This document shows, piece by piece, positions 1 through 6,439 of a DNA stretch of 6,796 nt. The stretch lies in contig CAADVV010000024.1 of assembly GCA_900752535.1 (NCBI GenBank), positions 1-6,796 of the forward strand. The letters run 5' to 3'. Below the pieces are notes generated by a model. The model saw only the letters and a list, made by a program, of their open reading frames with translations. It ran no database searches and was not told the origin of the DNA. Within the stretch, counting starts at the first letter, position 1. Each line of letters starts with the position of its first letter. The position numbers were made by a program, and so were the translations under genes. This DNA is from Bacteroidales bacterium (GTDB lineage Bacteria; Bacteroidota; Bacteroidia; Bacteroidales; Muribaculaceae).

Positions 1-1064
1 GACCCGTTGTCAAACGGGTCGACCAGACCCGGTTTTGGCGCGAGCTCAAGCTCCTTTCTCAGCGACCTGACGGCCAGCCAGGCCAGAAAATAGGGGACAT
101 TTGAGCGGGGAACAGAAGCTATCGCGTCTTCGGGACGGCCGTCGGTGAGAGCTTTGCGGACCCGTGAAGCTGAAATGACGCCGCCGGCGTCGGTCATGCG
201 CGGAATCTCGACAACCTCGATGCCATGTAGCGGAAGTATCTCTTTCATCAGCTCGTTATATTGCGCAGTCAGGGCGTCGACCGGCTCTGTCCCGACGAAA
301 CGCCTGACAGCTCCTAAAGACGGGGCGATGTTGCGGCAGAAAACGTCCAGGTCAAGCTCGGCCTGGGCGCGCGAGATGGTGTCGGCTTTCTTGATGAAAT
401 AAGACGGGAAACTGAGTTGCGAGATGACATATTCGCTGCCGTCGAGGATTTCGACATTCGCCAGGTGGGACACGGCCCGTTTGAGCATGGCCTTGCGGGT
501 CTGATAGCTGAAACAGTTGCGGCGGTTGGCGCCGACGGTTATCCCCGCGAGCCGGTGGCACTGTGAGGCCGCACGGGTTATGAGATAGAGATGACCGAGC
601 GTCACCGGGTCGGTATTGGCGACAATGACGCCGTCGGCCGGATGGTCAGAGAGATATGCGCGATATTTCCTGAGACACAGGCTGTCGCTCTCGAGCCAGA
701 CGGCTGAGGCGCTTTCGCCGCACAGTGTGAATCCCAGCGACTTGAAAAGCGGCTTATAGACCGGCTTGGTGAAGACGCGCACGTTTGAATGGCCCGAGCT
801 GAAAGCCTCGTTCATGAGGTGGGTAATCAGCTTTGCCGAAAGACCCTCGCTGCGGGCGTCAGACGACATGGCAAGACATTTGATGATGTTGCTGTCGAGC
901 CCTCCGCAGCCGATGAGCCTGTCTTCGGTGTCAAACATGCCGGCGAAATAGGCCGCAGACTCGTCGAGCCTGAGGCCGGCGTCGTCGAGAAACGACTTCA
1001 CCGTCCGGGCTGTCATGGGGCGCGACAAATCAAGCTGCCTGATTTCTACGGTGCTATCTTCCAT
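1..1064 (-). CDS. citC: [Citrate (pro-3S)-lyase] ligase CitC fused in frame to the start of CitG (partial, runs off the window)
   Basis: CitC uses ATP and acetate to acetylate the thiol of the CitD prosthetic group, switching citrate lyase on. The open frame from the ATG at 1064 gives 354 residues without a stop. Residues 1 to about 125 look like a GNAT acetyltransferase-type domain (RLIGCGGL, then VYKPLFKSLGF). Residues about 140-327 form the nucleotidyltransferase-fold ligase domain, with TLGH at 155-158 (HIGH-like), FPSYFIKKAD, FVGTEPVD and ISASRVRK at 297-304. CitC proteins normally end soon after this point (here near NVPYFL, 322-327). Instead the frame continues into AVRSLRKELELAPKPGLVD, which matches the conserved N-terminus of CitG (triphosphoribosyl-dephospho-CoA synthase, motif TPKPGLVDxxNxGxH). 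I therefore infer a CitC-CitG fusion, with most of CitG outside the window. The start overlaps the citX end by 11 nt, suggesting translational coupling. The CitC call is firm; the CitG part rests on about 27 residues. Confidence 0.9.
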   Translation of the reverse strand, partial: MEDSTVEIRQLDLSRPMTARTVKSFLDDAGLRLDESAAYFAGMFDTEDRLIGCGGLDSNIIKCLAMSSDARSEGLSAKLITHLMNEAFSSGHSNVRVFTKPVYKPLFKSLGFTLCGESASAVWLESDSLCLRKYRAYLSDHPADGVIVANTDPVTLGHLYLITRAASQCHRLAGITVGANRRNCFSYQTRKAMLKRAVSHLANVEILDGSEYVISQLSFPSYFIKKADTISRAQAELDLDVFCRNIAPSLGAVRRFVGTEPVDALTAQYNELMKEILPLHGIEVVEIPRMTDAGGVISASRVRKALTDGRPEDAIASVPRSNVPYFLAWLAVRSLRKELELAPKPGLVDPFDNG

Positions 1065-1575
1065 TGAGATAATTCTGAATCAGATTTTCGATATGCTGTC
1101 TGATTTCGCCGGGTGTGTGGCGGCGTGCTCTCATGCAGAAACGTGCCTCGTTGTCACAGAGCAGACATCTGCGCGGAGCCATCGCGATGTCGCCGCGTCC
1201 GAGGGGACGCAGTTCGGGCAGAATCACGTCGATGTCAAAGAGACGTCCGAGAGGGTGGTTGTCTTCGATTGCGACGGCTTCTCTCTTGGCCTCGTCGGCC
1301 GGGCACGACAGTGTCAGCCAGATTTCGTGACCCGAAACGAAGGCGTGGCGGCTGATTGTCACTATGCGCTCTCCGAACTGAGATTCAAGTGCCTCGGCCA
1401 TTGCGTCGGCCACGGCTGATGTCTCGGGCGTGAGCTTATATTCTCCCGGCGCCACCACGGTCGCTACAACGAGTGTAGCGGCCGGGGAGGTGCTGAAATG
1501 ACGCTGTTGCCACTCAAGCCGGCGGTCACGCGAGGCCAGAGCGTCGTGGAGCGAGCATCGGGGGAGAGTTGACAT
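1054..1575 (-). CDS. citX: CitX, apo-citrate lyase phosphoribosyl-dephospho-CoA transferase
   Basis: This 173-residue protein matches CitX in length and motifs. CitX transfers the 2'-(5''-triphosphoribosyl)-3'-dephospho-CoA precursor onto a serine of the acyl carrier CitD to make holo-citrate lyase. Visible hallmarks are the N-terminal ALASRDRRLEWQQ (CitX-like ARDxRxxxQ), HPLGRLFDIDV at 107-117 (family motif HPLGRLWDxDV), and the Cys/Arg-rich RRCLLCDNEARFCMRARRH at 135-153, which corresponds to the RKCLLCxxxAxxCxRxxxH signature. The ATG at 1575 puts this start 23 nt after the citF stop, and the 3' end overlaps citC. In some bacteria CitX is fused to CitG; here CitX stands alone and the CitG-like sequence is attached to CitC instead. 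No strong Shine-Dalgarno sequence is present, as is usual for Bacteroidetes. Confidence 0.93.
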   Translation of the reverse strand: MSTLPRCSLHDALASRDRRLEWQQRHFSTSPAATLVVATVVAPGEYKLTPETSAVADAMAEALESQFGERIVTISRHAFVSGHEIWLTLSCPADEAKREAVAIEDNHPLGRLFDIDVILPELRPLGRGDIAMAPRRCLLCDNEARFCMRARRHTPGEIRQHIENLIQNYLNGR

Positions 1576-1598
1576 TGTCGTTGTTACGCTCTGTCGGT

Positions 1599-3180
1599 TT
1601 ATTCGATGATGTTTTTGATGACGTCCATGACGGAGCCGTCGCGGTTCATCACGATGCCGACGGTCTTGTCGCCGAAGGGCAGGGGAGCGGGTGTGCCGAT
1701 AATGGAGAGCGCTTTGTCGCGCAGCTCGCGGATGTCGGTCACCTTCAGACCGGCGGCGCGTAGGCGCTCGGCGAGTTCGGGACGGCGCGGGTTGACGGCG
1801 ATGCCATATTCAGTCACGATGACATCGACGGTCGAGCCCGGGGTAATGAGGGTCGTGACCTCGTCGACGATACACGGTATGCGTCCGCGAAGCAGCGGGC
1901 AGACGATGATTGACAGTGCGCTGTCGGCGGCGGGGGCGAGCGGGGCCGGCGAGGGTTGAGCGTGGGCGGCGGGCGGCGGTGGCGGGAGGTCCGCCAATGG
2001 CGCCGCGGATGACGCCGTCGCTGCCGACGAGAACGTTGACGTTGAAGTTGACGTCAGCTTCGAGGGCCGACAGGATGACGATGTCGAGATAGTGTACGGC
2101 TGAACCCTGTTCTTCGGCGCTGGCATATTCACATGAGCTGACCTCTTTGTGCATGGGGTTGCTCTTCAGCGACTCGGCGGCCACGCGGTCAAACGACTGC
2201 ACGTCGATAAGGCGCTCAATCAGGCCCTCCTCGTGGAGTTTCACCATGTGGGCGGTGATTCCGCCCAGGGCGAACGAGGCCTTGATGCCGCGGCGCAGCA
2301 TCTCCTCGCGTATGAATTTGACGGCGGCGAGCGATGCGCCGCCCGTGCCGGTCTGAATCGAGAAGCCGTCGTTGAAATATCCGCTGTTGATGATAACCTT
2401 GGCGGCCTGCTGGGCCAGCAGTATGTCGCGCGGATTTTTGGTGTCGCGAATGGCGCCGGAGGCTATTTTCGAGCTGTCGCCCACAGACTCCACTTCGACT
2501 ACATAGTCGACGTCGCCCTCGGAGATGGCGTTGGGTGTGTTGGGATAAGGCACGAGGTCATCGGTCAGTATGACAACCTTGTCGGCATAGCGTGCGTCGG
2601 GGAGGGCATAGCCCAGCGAGCCGCAGATTGACTTGGCGTTTTCTGAGCGCGAATATCCGCAGGCATTGCCGAGCGGGTCGCACGACGAGGCGCCCAGAAA
2701 AGCGACGTCGATATGGAGGTCGCCGTTGGCTATTGCGGCTCCGCGGGCGCCGTGGCTGCGGAAGATTACGGGTTCATCCATCATGCCCTCTGAAATGGCC
2801 TTTGCGAGTTCGCCGCGCAGACCCGAGGTCGAGATGCGTGTGATGACGCCGCTCTGGATGTGACGCAGCAGGGGAGCATGGACGTCCGAGAGGCTCGAAG
2901 CGGCCAGATGGAGGTTCTTGTAGCCCATTTCGGCGAGCTTGTCGACCACGAGGTTGACCACTTTGTCACCGCCGCGGAAGTGGTGGTGAAACGATATGGT
3001 CATGCCGTCTTTGAGGCCGCTGCCCTTGATTGCTTCCTCGAGGCTGACGAGTTTGGGGCTCACCTGCTGGAGTTCGCGGCGCGGTGTGAGTATTTTGTCT
3101 TTGTCTGAGGCATAGACGGGTTTGCCGAGCCGGGCGGCTGCGGCTTCAATATCTTTCTGGCGATCTGAGAGTGTATTCAT
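1599..3180 (-). pseudogene. citF: Citrate lyase alpha subunit CitF (acetyl-ACP:citrate ACP transferase), reading frame disrupted near codon 397
   Basis: CitF swaps the acetyl group on holo-CitD for citrate, forming citryl-ACP for CitE. The first 397 residues (3180 down to 1990) read as a normal CitF, with SFHHHFRGGD near 63-72, SGLRGELAKAI, DVAFLGASSCDPLGNACG, QTGTGGASLAAVKF and GSDGVIRGAIGG ending at 397. The family then expects GGHxDTA followed by a C-terminal region. Here that region (LSIIVCPLLRGRIP, VDVIVTEYGIAVNPRRPEL, ending RDGSVMDVIKNIIE) is intact but in another frame, from 1916 to the TAA at 1599. Staying in the first frame gives an unrelated Arg/Pro-rich tail stopping at 1810. About 73 nt lie between the halves where about 27 would be expected. 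If joined with a normal linker the protein would be about 511 residues, the usual CitF size. The start is 3 nt after the citE stop. It could be a genuine lesion or a sequence error; identity as citF is very secure. Confidence 0.9.
1917..1989 (-). other. GC-rich frame-breaking stretch inside citF
   Basis: These 73 nt lie between the GG of GAIGG (frame 1) and the LSIIV of the true C-terminus (frame 2). They are about 85% G+C with most of the C on the coding strand. In frame 1 they begin PPATAA, resembling the expected HPDTAA but lacking the conserved His and Asp, then turn into Arg/Pro-rich sequence. The excess over the expected linker is about 46 nt, which is one more than a multiple of three and so explains the frame change. 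The plus strand has six runs of three or more G between 1932 and 1986. Confidence 0.75.
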
Positions 3181-3183
3181 GGC

Positions 3184-4071
3184 TTAGATGTCTTCTTCGG
3201 TTAATACTCCGGCTGATTTGGCAAGCGCGATTGTACGCTCGGCGCGGATGACGACCGGACGGTCAATCATCTTGCCGTTGAGCGAAATAACGCCCGAGCC
3301 CTTCTTCTCGGCCTCCTTGATGGCGGCGACGATGGCTTTGGCTTTCTGTATATCCTTCTCAGAGGGTGTGAACACTTCGTTGACAACCTCAATCTGGCGC
3401 GGGTTGATGATAGACTTGCCGTCAAAGCCGAGTGTCTTGATGTATTCCACTTCGCGACGGAAGGTCTCCATGTCGTTGAGGTTTGAGTAGACTGTGTCGA
3501 GAGCGTCGATTCCGGCAGCGCGGGCGGCCACCACGATGGTCTCGCGGGCCAGGCGCAGCTCGTCGCCGTCTTTCGAGCGCTGGGTCTTCAGGTTGGCGCA
3601 ATAGTCTTCGGCGCCGAGGGCGATGCCCATCATGCGCTTGGACGATGTGGCGATGTCATAGGCGTTGACCACGCCGAGAGCGCTCTCGATGGCAGCCATA
3701 ATCTTTGTTCGGCCCAAGGCTCCAATTTCGCGTTCCACTTTTTCAATCTCGGCCTCTACTTCGCGCACCTCGTCGGCGGTCTCTGTCTTGGGCATCCTGA
3801 TTACGTGGACGCCGGCTTTCACGACAGCCTCGATGTCTTTCTTACCATAGGGTGTGCTGAGCGGATTGATGCGCACCACCATCTCGGTGTCGCCGTAGTC
3901 GACCGTCTTGAGGGCATTGTAGACCAGAAGGCGCGCCGTGTCCTTCTCCATCATGGACACTGAATCCTCGAGATCGAGCATTATTGAGTCGGGACCGTAG
4001 ATATGTGCGTCGGCCATCATTCCGGGATTGTTGCCCGGAACGAACATCATGGTTCGTCTTAGTCTTTCCAT
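3184..4071 (-). CDS. citE: Citrate lyase beta subunit CitE (citryl-ACP oxaloacetate-lyase)
   Basis: CitE cleaves citryl-ACP to acetyl-ACP and oxaloacetate in the cytoplasmic citrate lyase complex. The 295-residue protein from the ATG at 4071 has the usual CitE length and begins MERLRRTMMFVPGNNPGMM, the family's typical N-terminus. Other motifs are DSIMLDLEDSV (28-38), VVRINPL (65-71, with Arg68 in the usual substrate-binding position), MAAIESALGVVNAYD (125-139, Glu129 probable metal ligand), ALGAEDYCANL (151-161, Asp156 probable metal ligand) and GFDGKSIINPRQ (215-226). This belongs to the HpcH/HpaI aldolase/CitE superfamily (TIM barrel). Longer starts at 4122 or 4107 would add residues overlapping or abutting citD that the family lacks, so I prefer 4071, 19 nt after the citD stop. 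The citF start follows 3 nt after the stop, fitting one operon. Confidence 0.95.
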   Translation of the reverse strand: MERLRRTMMFVPGNNPGMMADAHIYGPDSIMLDLEDSVSMMEKDTARLLVYNALKTVDYGDTEMVVRINPLSTPYGKKDIEAVVKAGVHVIRMPKTETADEVREVEAEIEKVEREIGALGRTKIMAAIESALGVVNAYDIATSSKRMMGIALGAEDYCANLKTQRSKDGDELRLARETIVVAARAAGIDALDTVYSNLNDMETFRREVEYIKTLGFDGKSIINPRQIEVVNEVFTPSEKDIQKAKAIVAAIKEAEKKGSGVISLNGKMIDRPVVIRAERTIALAKSAGVLTEEDI

Positions 4072-4090
4072 GGTTACAGGTATTTGAAGG

Positions 4091-4372
4091 TTAGTCTTTC
4101 CAGACATCTTTGCCGGTTGCACGCACGGCTGCGGCTGTCACACGTGCCCTGATGGTGCAGTCGAGAGCTCCTTTGTCGACTGCTTTCACGCGGGCGTCAG
4201 TGATGCCGTATTCTTCGAGCGAGTCTTTGATGACTTTTTTAATCTGCTCGCCGAACTGGTTAGCCACACTGCTCTCGAGTTCAATCTCGATGCCGTCTTT
4301 TTCAGGCGGGAAAAGCTGAATCAGGATGTCTCCGGATTCAAACGTTCCTGCATGTGAATTGTTGATTTTCAT
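4091..4372 (-). CDS. citD: Citrate lyase gamma subunit CitD (acyl carrier protein)
   Basis: CitD is the small acyl carrier subunit of citrate lyase. It carries acetyl and citryl groups on a phosphoribosyl-dephospho-CoA arm and swings between CitF and CitE. The 93-residue length suits the family (about 95-100). The N-terminus contains AGTFESGD at 8-15; by comparison with CitD of Klebsiella (AGTLESSD), Ser13 is the expected attachment site. Further family features are the ELESSVANQFGEQI helix region, a conserved central acidic segment (SLEEYGI) and DKGALDCTIRARV near the C-terminus. It is the first gene of the operon, preceded by an approximately 150-nt leader; citE follows after 19 nt. The ATG at 4372 is the only plausible start for this length. 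Confidence 0.94.
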   Translation of the reverse strand: MKINNSHAGTFESGDILIQLFPPEKDGIEIELESSVANQFGEQIKKVIKDSLEEYGITDARVKAVDKGALDCTIRARVTAAAVRATGKDVWKD

Positions 4373-4520
4373 GGTGATATATAAGGTTGAAAAAGTTAGA
4401 ATAATAATAGGAGAAGTGTCAGTCGCGATGCGACGAAATGTGTTATATCTGCTTTAGTCAGGCTCTCTTGCCCTTCAGTTTGTTGTTCGCGTCAGATGAA
4501 TGTATCATTGGCGAATCATG
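4373..4520 (-). promoter_or_regulatory. Long 5' leader of the cit operon with inverted repeats
   Basis: If transcription starts shortly after the promoter at 4527-4556, the cit mRNA has a leader of about 148 nt, long for a first gene. No convincing small gene was seen in it. It holds a perfect 5-bp inverted repeat GTCGC-GAT-GCGAC (4422-4434). At its very 5' end a 6-bp inverted repeat GCGTCA/TGACGC (4489-4494 with 4519-4524) is present; its outer arm reaches to, or just past, the predicted start site. Overlapping this are smaller complementary words TTCGC/GCGAA (4487-4491 and 4511-4515). These could be operator sites or RNA stems; function is inferred only. Confidence 0.35.
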
Positions 4521-4526
4521 ACGCCG

Positions 4527-4556
4527 CAAATATACCCATTATTTCTATACTTCCAA
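4527..4556 (-). promoter_or_regulatory. Bacteroidetes-type promoter for the cit operon
   Basis: On the minus strand a TTG (4556-4554) is followed after 19 nt by TATATTTG (4534-4527), which fits the Bacteroides primary-sigma consensus of a -33 TTTG/TTG box and a -7 TAnnTTTG box. Transcription would begin near 4520 and read into citD. This is the only good consensus match seen upstream of citD; a weaker TAACTTTT nearer the gene lacks the final G. Confidence 0.6.
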
Positions 4557-4578
4557 CATGATTATGGAAATTTTTCTT

Positions 4579-4586
4579 TAATTTTG
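4579..4586 (+). promoter_or_regulatory. Predicted -7 promoter element for the reductase gene
   Basis: TAATTTTG matches the Bacteroidetes -7 consensus TAnnTTTG and would place the transcription start about 27 nt before the ATG at 4620. No clear -33 TTTG is present at the right distance, so the promoter may be weak or activator-dependent. Its upstream region overlaps the -33 box of the divergent cit promoter (4554-4556). Confidence 0.5.
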
Positions 4587-4619
4587 CATTTAAGCTTAAC
4601 TGTAAAACCCAAAAGTAAG

Positions 4620-5294
4620 ATGAAGCCCTATATTATCTGCCACATGATGTCGTCGGTTGACGGGCGTATCGACTGCGCGATGACCGCCGAAATAGACAAC
4701 ACCGATGTCTACTATCAGGCTCTCGACCGTCTTGACTTCGATGGCGTCCTCGAGGGACGTGTGAGCCGACAGATGCACTATGCGCTGCCAGAGCCGTTTG
4801 TAGCCGTGGACAAGACTCCCGTCGACGAGGAGAAATTTCATATCGCTCATCCCGCCGACCACTATGACATTGCGGTCGACACTCACGGATCGCTCAGGTG
4901 GCCCGAGGGTGCGTCAGACGGGAATCTGCTTGTCATCACTGACACGCAGTGCCCGAAAGAATATCATGACTATCTCACCGCAAACGGCATCTCATGGATT
5001 GCCTGTGGCAATAAAGGCATCGACCTGAACCGCGCCGTGGAGATTCTTGGCGACAAATTCGGTGTGAAACGCCTTGGCGTAGTAGGCGGCGGACACATCA
5101 ACGGCGCCTTCCTTCAGGCCGGTCTGCTCGACGAAGTCAGCCTGATGGTTGGCGCCGGAATTGACGGCCGCGCCGGAATGACGGCCGTGTTTGACGGCAT
5201 CACCCAAAAGGATTATCCTCCCACGCTTCTGACCCTCAACGAGGTGGAGCGTATGGGCAATGTTGTATGGATGAGATATAGCGTCGGCAGATAA
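4620..5294 (+). CDS. Stand-alone RibD C-terminal domain (dihydrofolate-reductase-like) reductase
   Basis: This 224-residue protein resembles the reductase half of RibD, an NADPH-dependent fold related to dihydrofolate reductase that reduces a ribosylamino-pyrimidine in riboflavin synthesis. The N-terminus MKPYIICHMMSSVDGRID (beta strand then SxDGRI, 12-17) and the glycine-rich VVGGGHINGAFLQAGLLDE (154-172) with the GxxxNxxxLxxGLxDE pattern are the family signature; a GR dipeptide at 46-47 is in the usual nucleotide-contact position. The deaminase domain of full RibD is absent, so a riboflavin role cannot be assumed; many such proteins have unknown substrates. The ATG at 4620 is chosen because the frame's more upstream starts (from 4500) would translate through the promoter elements and add 40 residues not typical of the family. 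It diverges from the cit operon and converges with the hydrolase gene. No signal peptide is visible, so it is probably cytoplasmic. Confidence 0.88.
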   Translation: MKPYIICHMMSSVDGRIDCAMTAEIDNTDVYYQALDRLDFDGVLEGRVSRQMHYALPEPFVAVDKTPVDEEKFHIAHPADHYDIAVDTHGSLRWPEGASDGNLLVITDTQCPKEYHDYLTANGISWIACGNKGIDLNRAVEILGDKFGVKRLGVVGGGHINGAFLQAGLLDEVSLMVGAGIDGRAGMTAVFDGITQKDYPPTLLTLNEVERMGNVVWMRYSVGR

Positions 5295-5315
5295 TCAGCC
5301 GCGACCGAGCCCTAT

Positions 5316-6398
5316 TCAGTCAGCATGGACCGGAGGCAGCCCCGAGTTGTCTCCGGTTTTCATGTTTGCCTTCCAGAAGTTGATTGCGTCGTTGACCCAG
5401 CCTTCGGCGACGGTTCCAGTGCCGATGCCGAAGCCATGGCTCAGGCCTTCGTAGACATGAAATTCGGTCGGAATTCCTAATGCCGAAAGCCGCTCCAGGC
5501 GGTCACGCATTGTGCGCCACGGCGCTATGCCGTCGTTCGTGCCGACGCAGCTATAGGTCGGTGCGTCATACTCAGACACGGATGAATAGCCCGTATACTG
5601 CATAATCACAGCCGCAGCCTGTGTCACGTCGGGGGGTTTGCCCGTGACACGGTCAAGTATGGCCTTGTTGCCGAGTGTGGCTGCCATGCGCGCTCCGGCC
5701 GAGCCGCCCCACAGCGAATAGTCTGATTTGGCGACGCCCAATGTTTCGGCGTTGGCGATGACGAAGGTCAGGGCGCGTGCCAGGTCGTTATAAGGGTCGT
5801 CGGGACGGTATATCAGGGCGAACGCCGTGTAGCCGGCTTTGCTCAGTTCGAGCGAATGTGGAAAACTGTCGTGCATGGCGCCGACATAGGCGAATCCACC
5901 TCCGGCATTGGTGATGGCAAACGGTTTGCCGGGAGTGCCGCGAAACACAAAAATGCCGGTGTCGGCTTTTGACGGGTCTTCGTTGATCTCCTCTTCGGAA
6001 TATATCCGGTGGAAAATCTGCTCTCCTTTCGCAGCCTGAGAGTGGAGGTGGTTGAGTATCTCGACGGTCTTCTCGACGCGGATATAGGGATACCACATAT
6101 AGATGTCGGAGGTGCTGACCTGAGCCAGGGTCATTGAGGAAGTGACCGGACGGTCAACCGGAAACAGCAGTCGTCCGAAATCGCCGAAAGCCGGGTCACG
6201 GATGACATCGGCCACCGTCGACTCCGAAGTATAGTAGTCGCCATATGTCTTGGCGCCCTCCTGATTCTTATTGCCGGCAGATGACGAAATGCCCGGAACG
6301 TCGGGTTCGTTCCATGCCGAATCGACTGTTGAGCAGGATGTGAGCCAACAGCCCGCTATTGAAAATATCATAATCGAAAGTTTGTGCCTGATTAACAT
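5316..6398 (-). CDS. Putative lipoprotein alpha/beta-hydrolase (esterase/acetylxylan-esterase-like)
   Basis: From the ATG at 6398 the protein has 360 residues. It starts with a lipoprotein signal: MLIRHK, a hydrophobic stretch, then LTSC with the lipid-bearing Cys22, so it should be anchored in an envelope membrane. The rest is an alpha/beta-hydrolase of the hormone-sensitive-lipase/BD-FAE-like type. Features are an oxyanion-loop NAGGGFAY (164-171) in place of the usual HGGGF, the nucleophile elbow GGSAG (231-235, Ser233), probable catalytic Asp289 in VGTNDGIAPW, and His321 in EGLSHGFG. These give a plausible Ser-Asp-His triad. Such enzymes often remove acetyl or other ester groups from sugars or plant polymers, but the substrate cannot be read from the sequence. 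A start 12 codons upstream (6434) exists; it would put charged residues ahead of the signal peptide and begin upstream of the predicted transcription start, so 6398 is preferred. Probably monocistronic. Confidence 0.87.
   Translation of the reverse strand: MLIRHKLSIMIFSIAGCWLTSCSTVDSAWNEPDVPGISSSAGNKNQEGAKTYGDYYTSESTVADVIRDPAFGDFGRLLFPVDRPVTSSMTLAQVSTSDIYMWYPYIRVEKTVEILNHLHSQAAKGEQIFHRIYSEEEINEDPSKADTGIFVFRGTPGKPFAITNAGGGFAYVGAMHDSFPHSLELSKAGYTAFALIYRPDDPYNDLARALTFVIANAETLGVAKSDYSLWGGSAGARMAATLGNKAILDRVTGKPPDVTQAAAVIMQYTGYSSVSEYDAPTYSCVGTNDGIAPWRTMRDRLERLSALGIPTEFHVYEGLSHGFGIGTGTVAEGWVNDAINFWKANMKTGDNSGLPPVHAD
5328..5360 (+). terminator. Probable intrinsic terminator of the reductase gene
   Basis: ACCGGAG (5329-5335) pairs with CTCCGGT (5351-5357) across a 15-nt loop, with a possible extra G-T pair outside, and is followed by a short T run (5357-5360). 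It starts 34 nt after the reductase stop and lies within the 3' end of the converging hydrolase coding sequence. The loop is longish and the T run short, so efficiency is uncertain. Confidence 0.5.
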
Positions 6399-6431
6399 CT
6401 TGTTCTGTCGTTCTGTTGCGAAATAATAACG

Positions 6432-6439
6432 CAAAATTA
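6432..6439 (-). promoter_or_regulatory. Predicted -7 promoter element for the hydrolase gene
   Basis: On the minus strand TAATTTTG fits TAnnTTTG and would start transcription about 27 nt before the ATG at 6398, the same layout as for the reductase gene. No clear -33 TTTG box is found at 19-21 nt upstream. Confidence 0.45.

Noticed and set aside
1810..2132. Programmed ribosomal frameshift joining the two citF frames
   Set aside because: Both frames are open over the overlap, so it is possible in principle, but the excess of about 46 nt and loss of the GGHxDTA residues fit a lesion or error better, and no classic slippery heptamer with a downstream stem was recognised.
1015..2631. Several plus-strand open frames opposite the cit genes (for example 1015-1419 and 2149-2631)
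   Set aside because: They lie wholly antisense to genes with strong family matches and show no recognisable motifs; GC-rich DNA commonly leaves such frames open.
4072..4122. Upstream start for citE at 4122, overlapping citD
   Set aside because: It adds 17 residues the family lacks; the MERLRR start at 4071 matches typical CitE N-termini and leaves a normal 19-nt gap.
4500..4619. N-terminal extension of the reductase from an ATG at 4500
   Set aside because: It would be translated across predicted promoter elements of both divergent genes and adds 40 residues before the conserved start of the domain.
6399..6434. Upstream start for the hydrolase at 6434
   Set aside because: It would place 12 mostly polar residues ahead of the signal peptide and lies within or before the predicted transcription start region.
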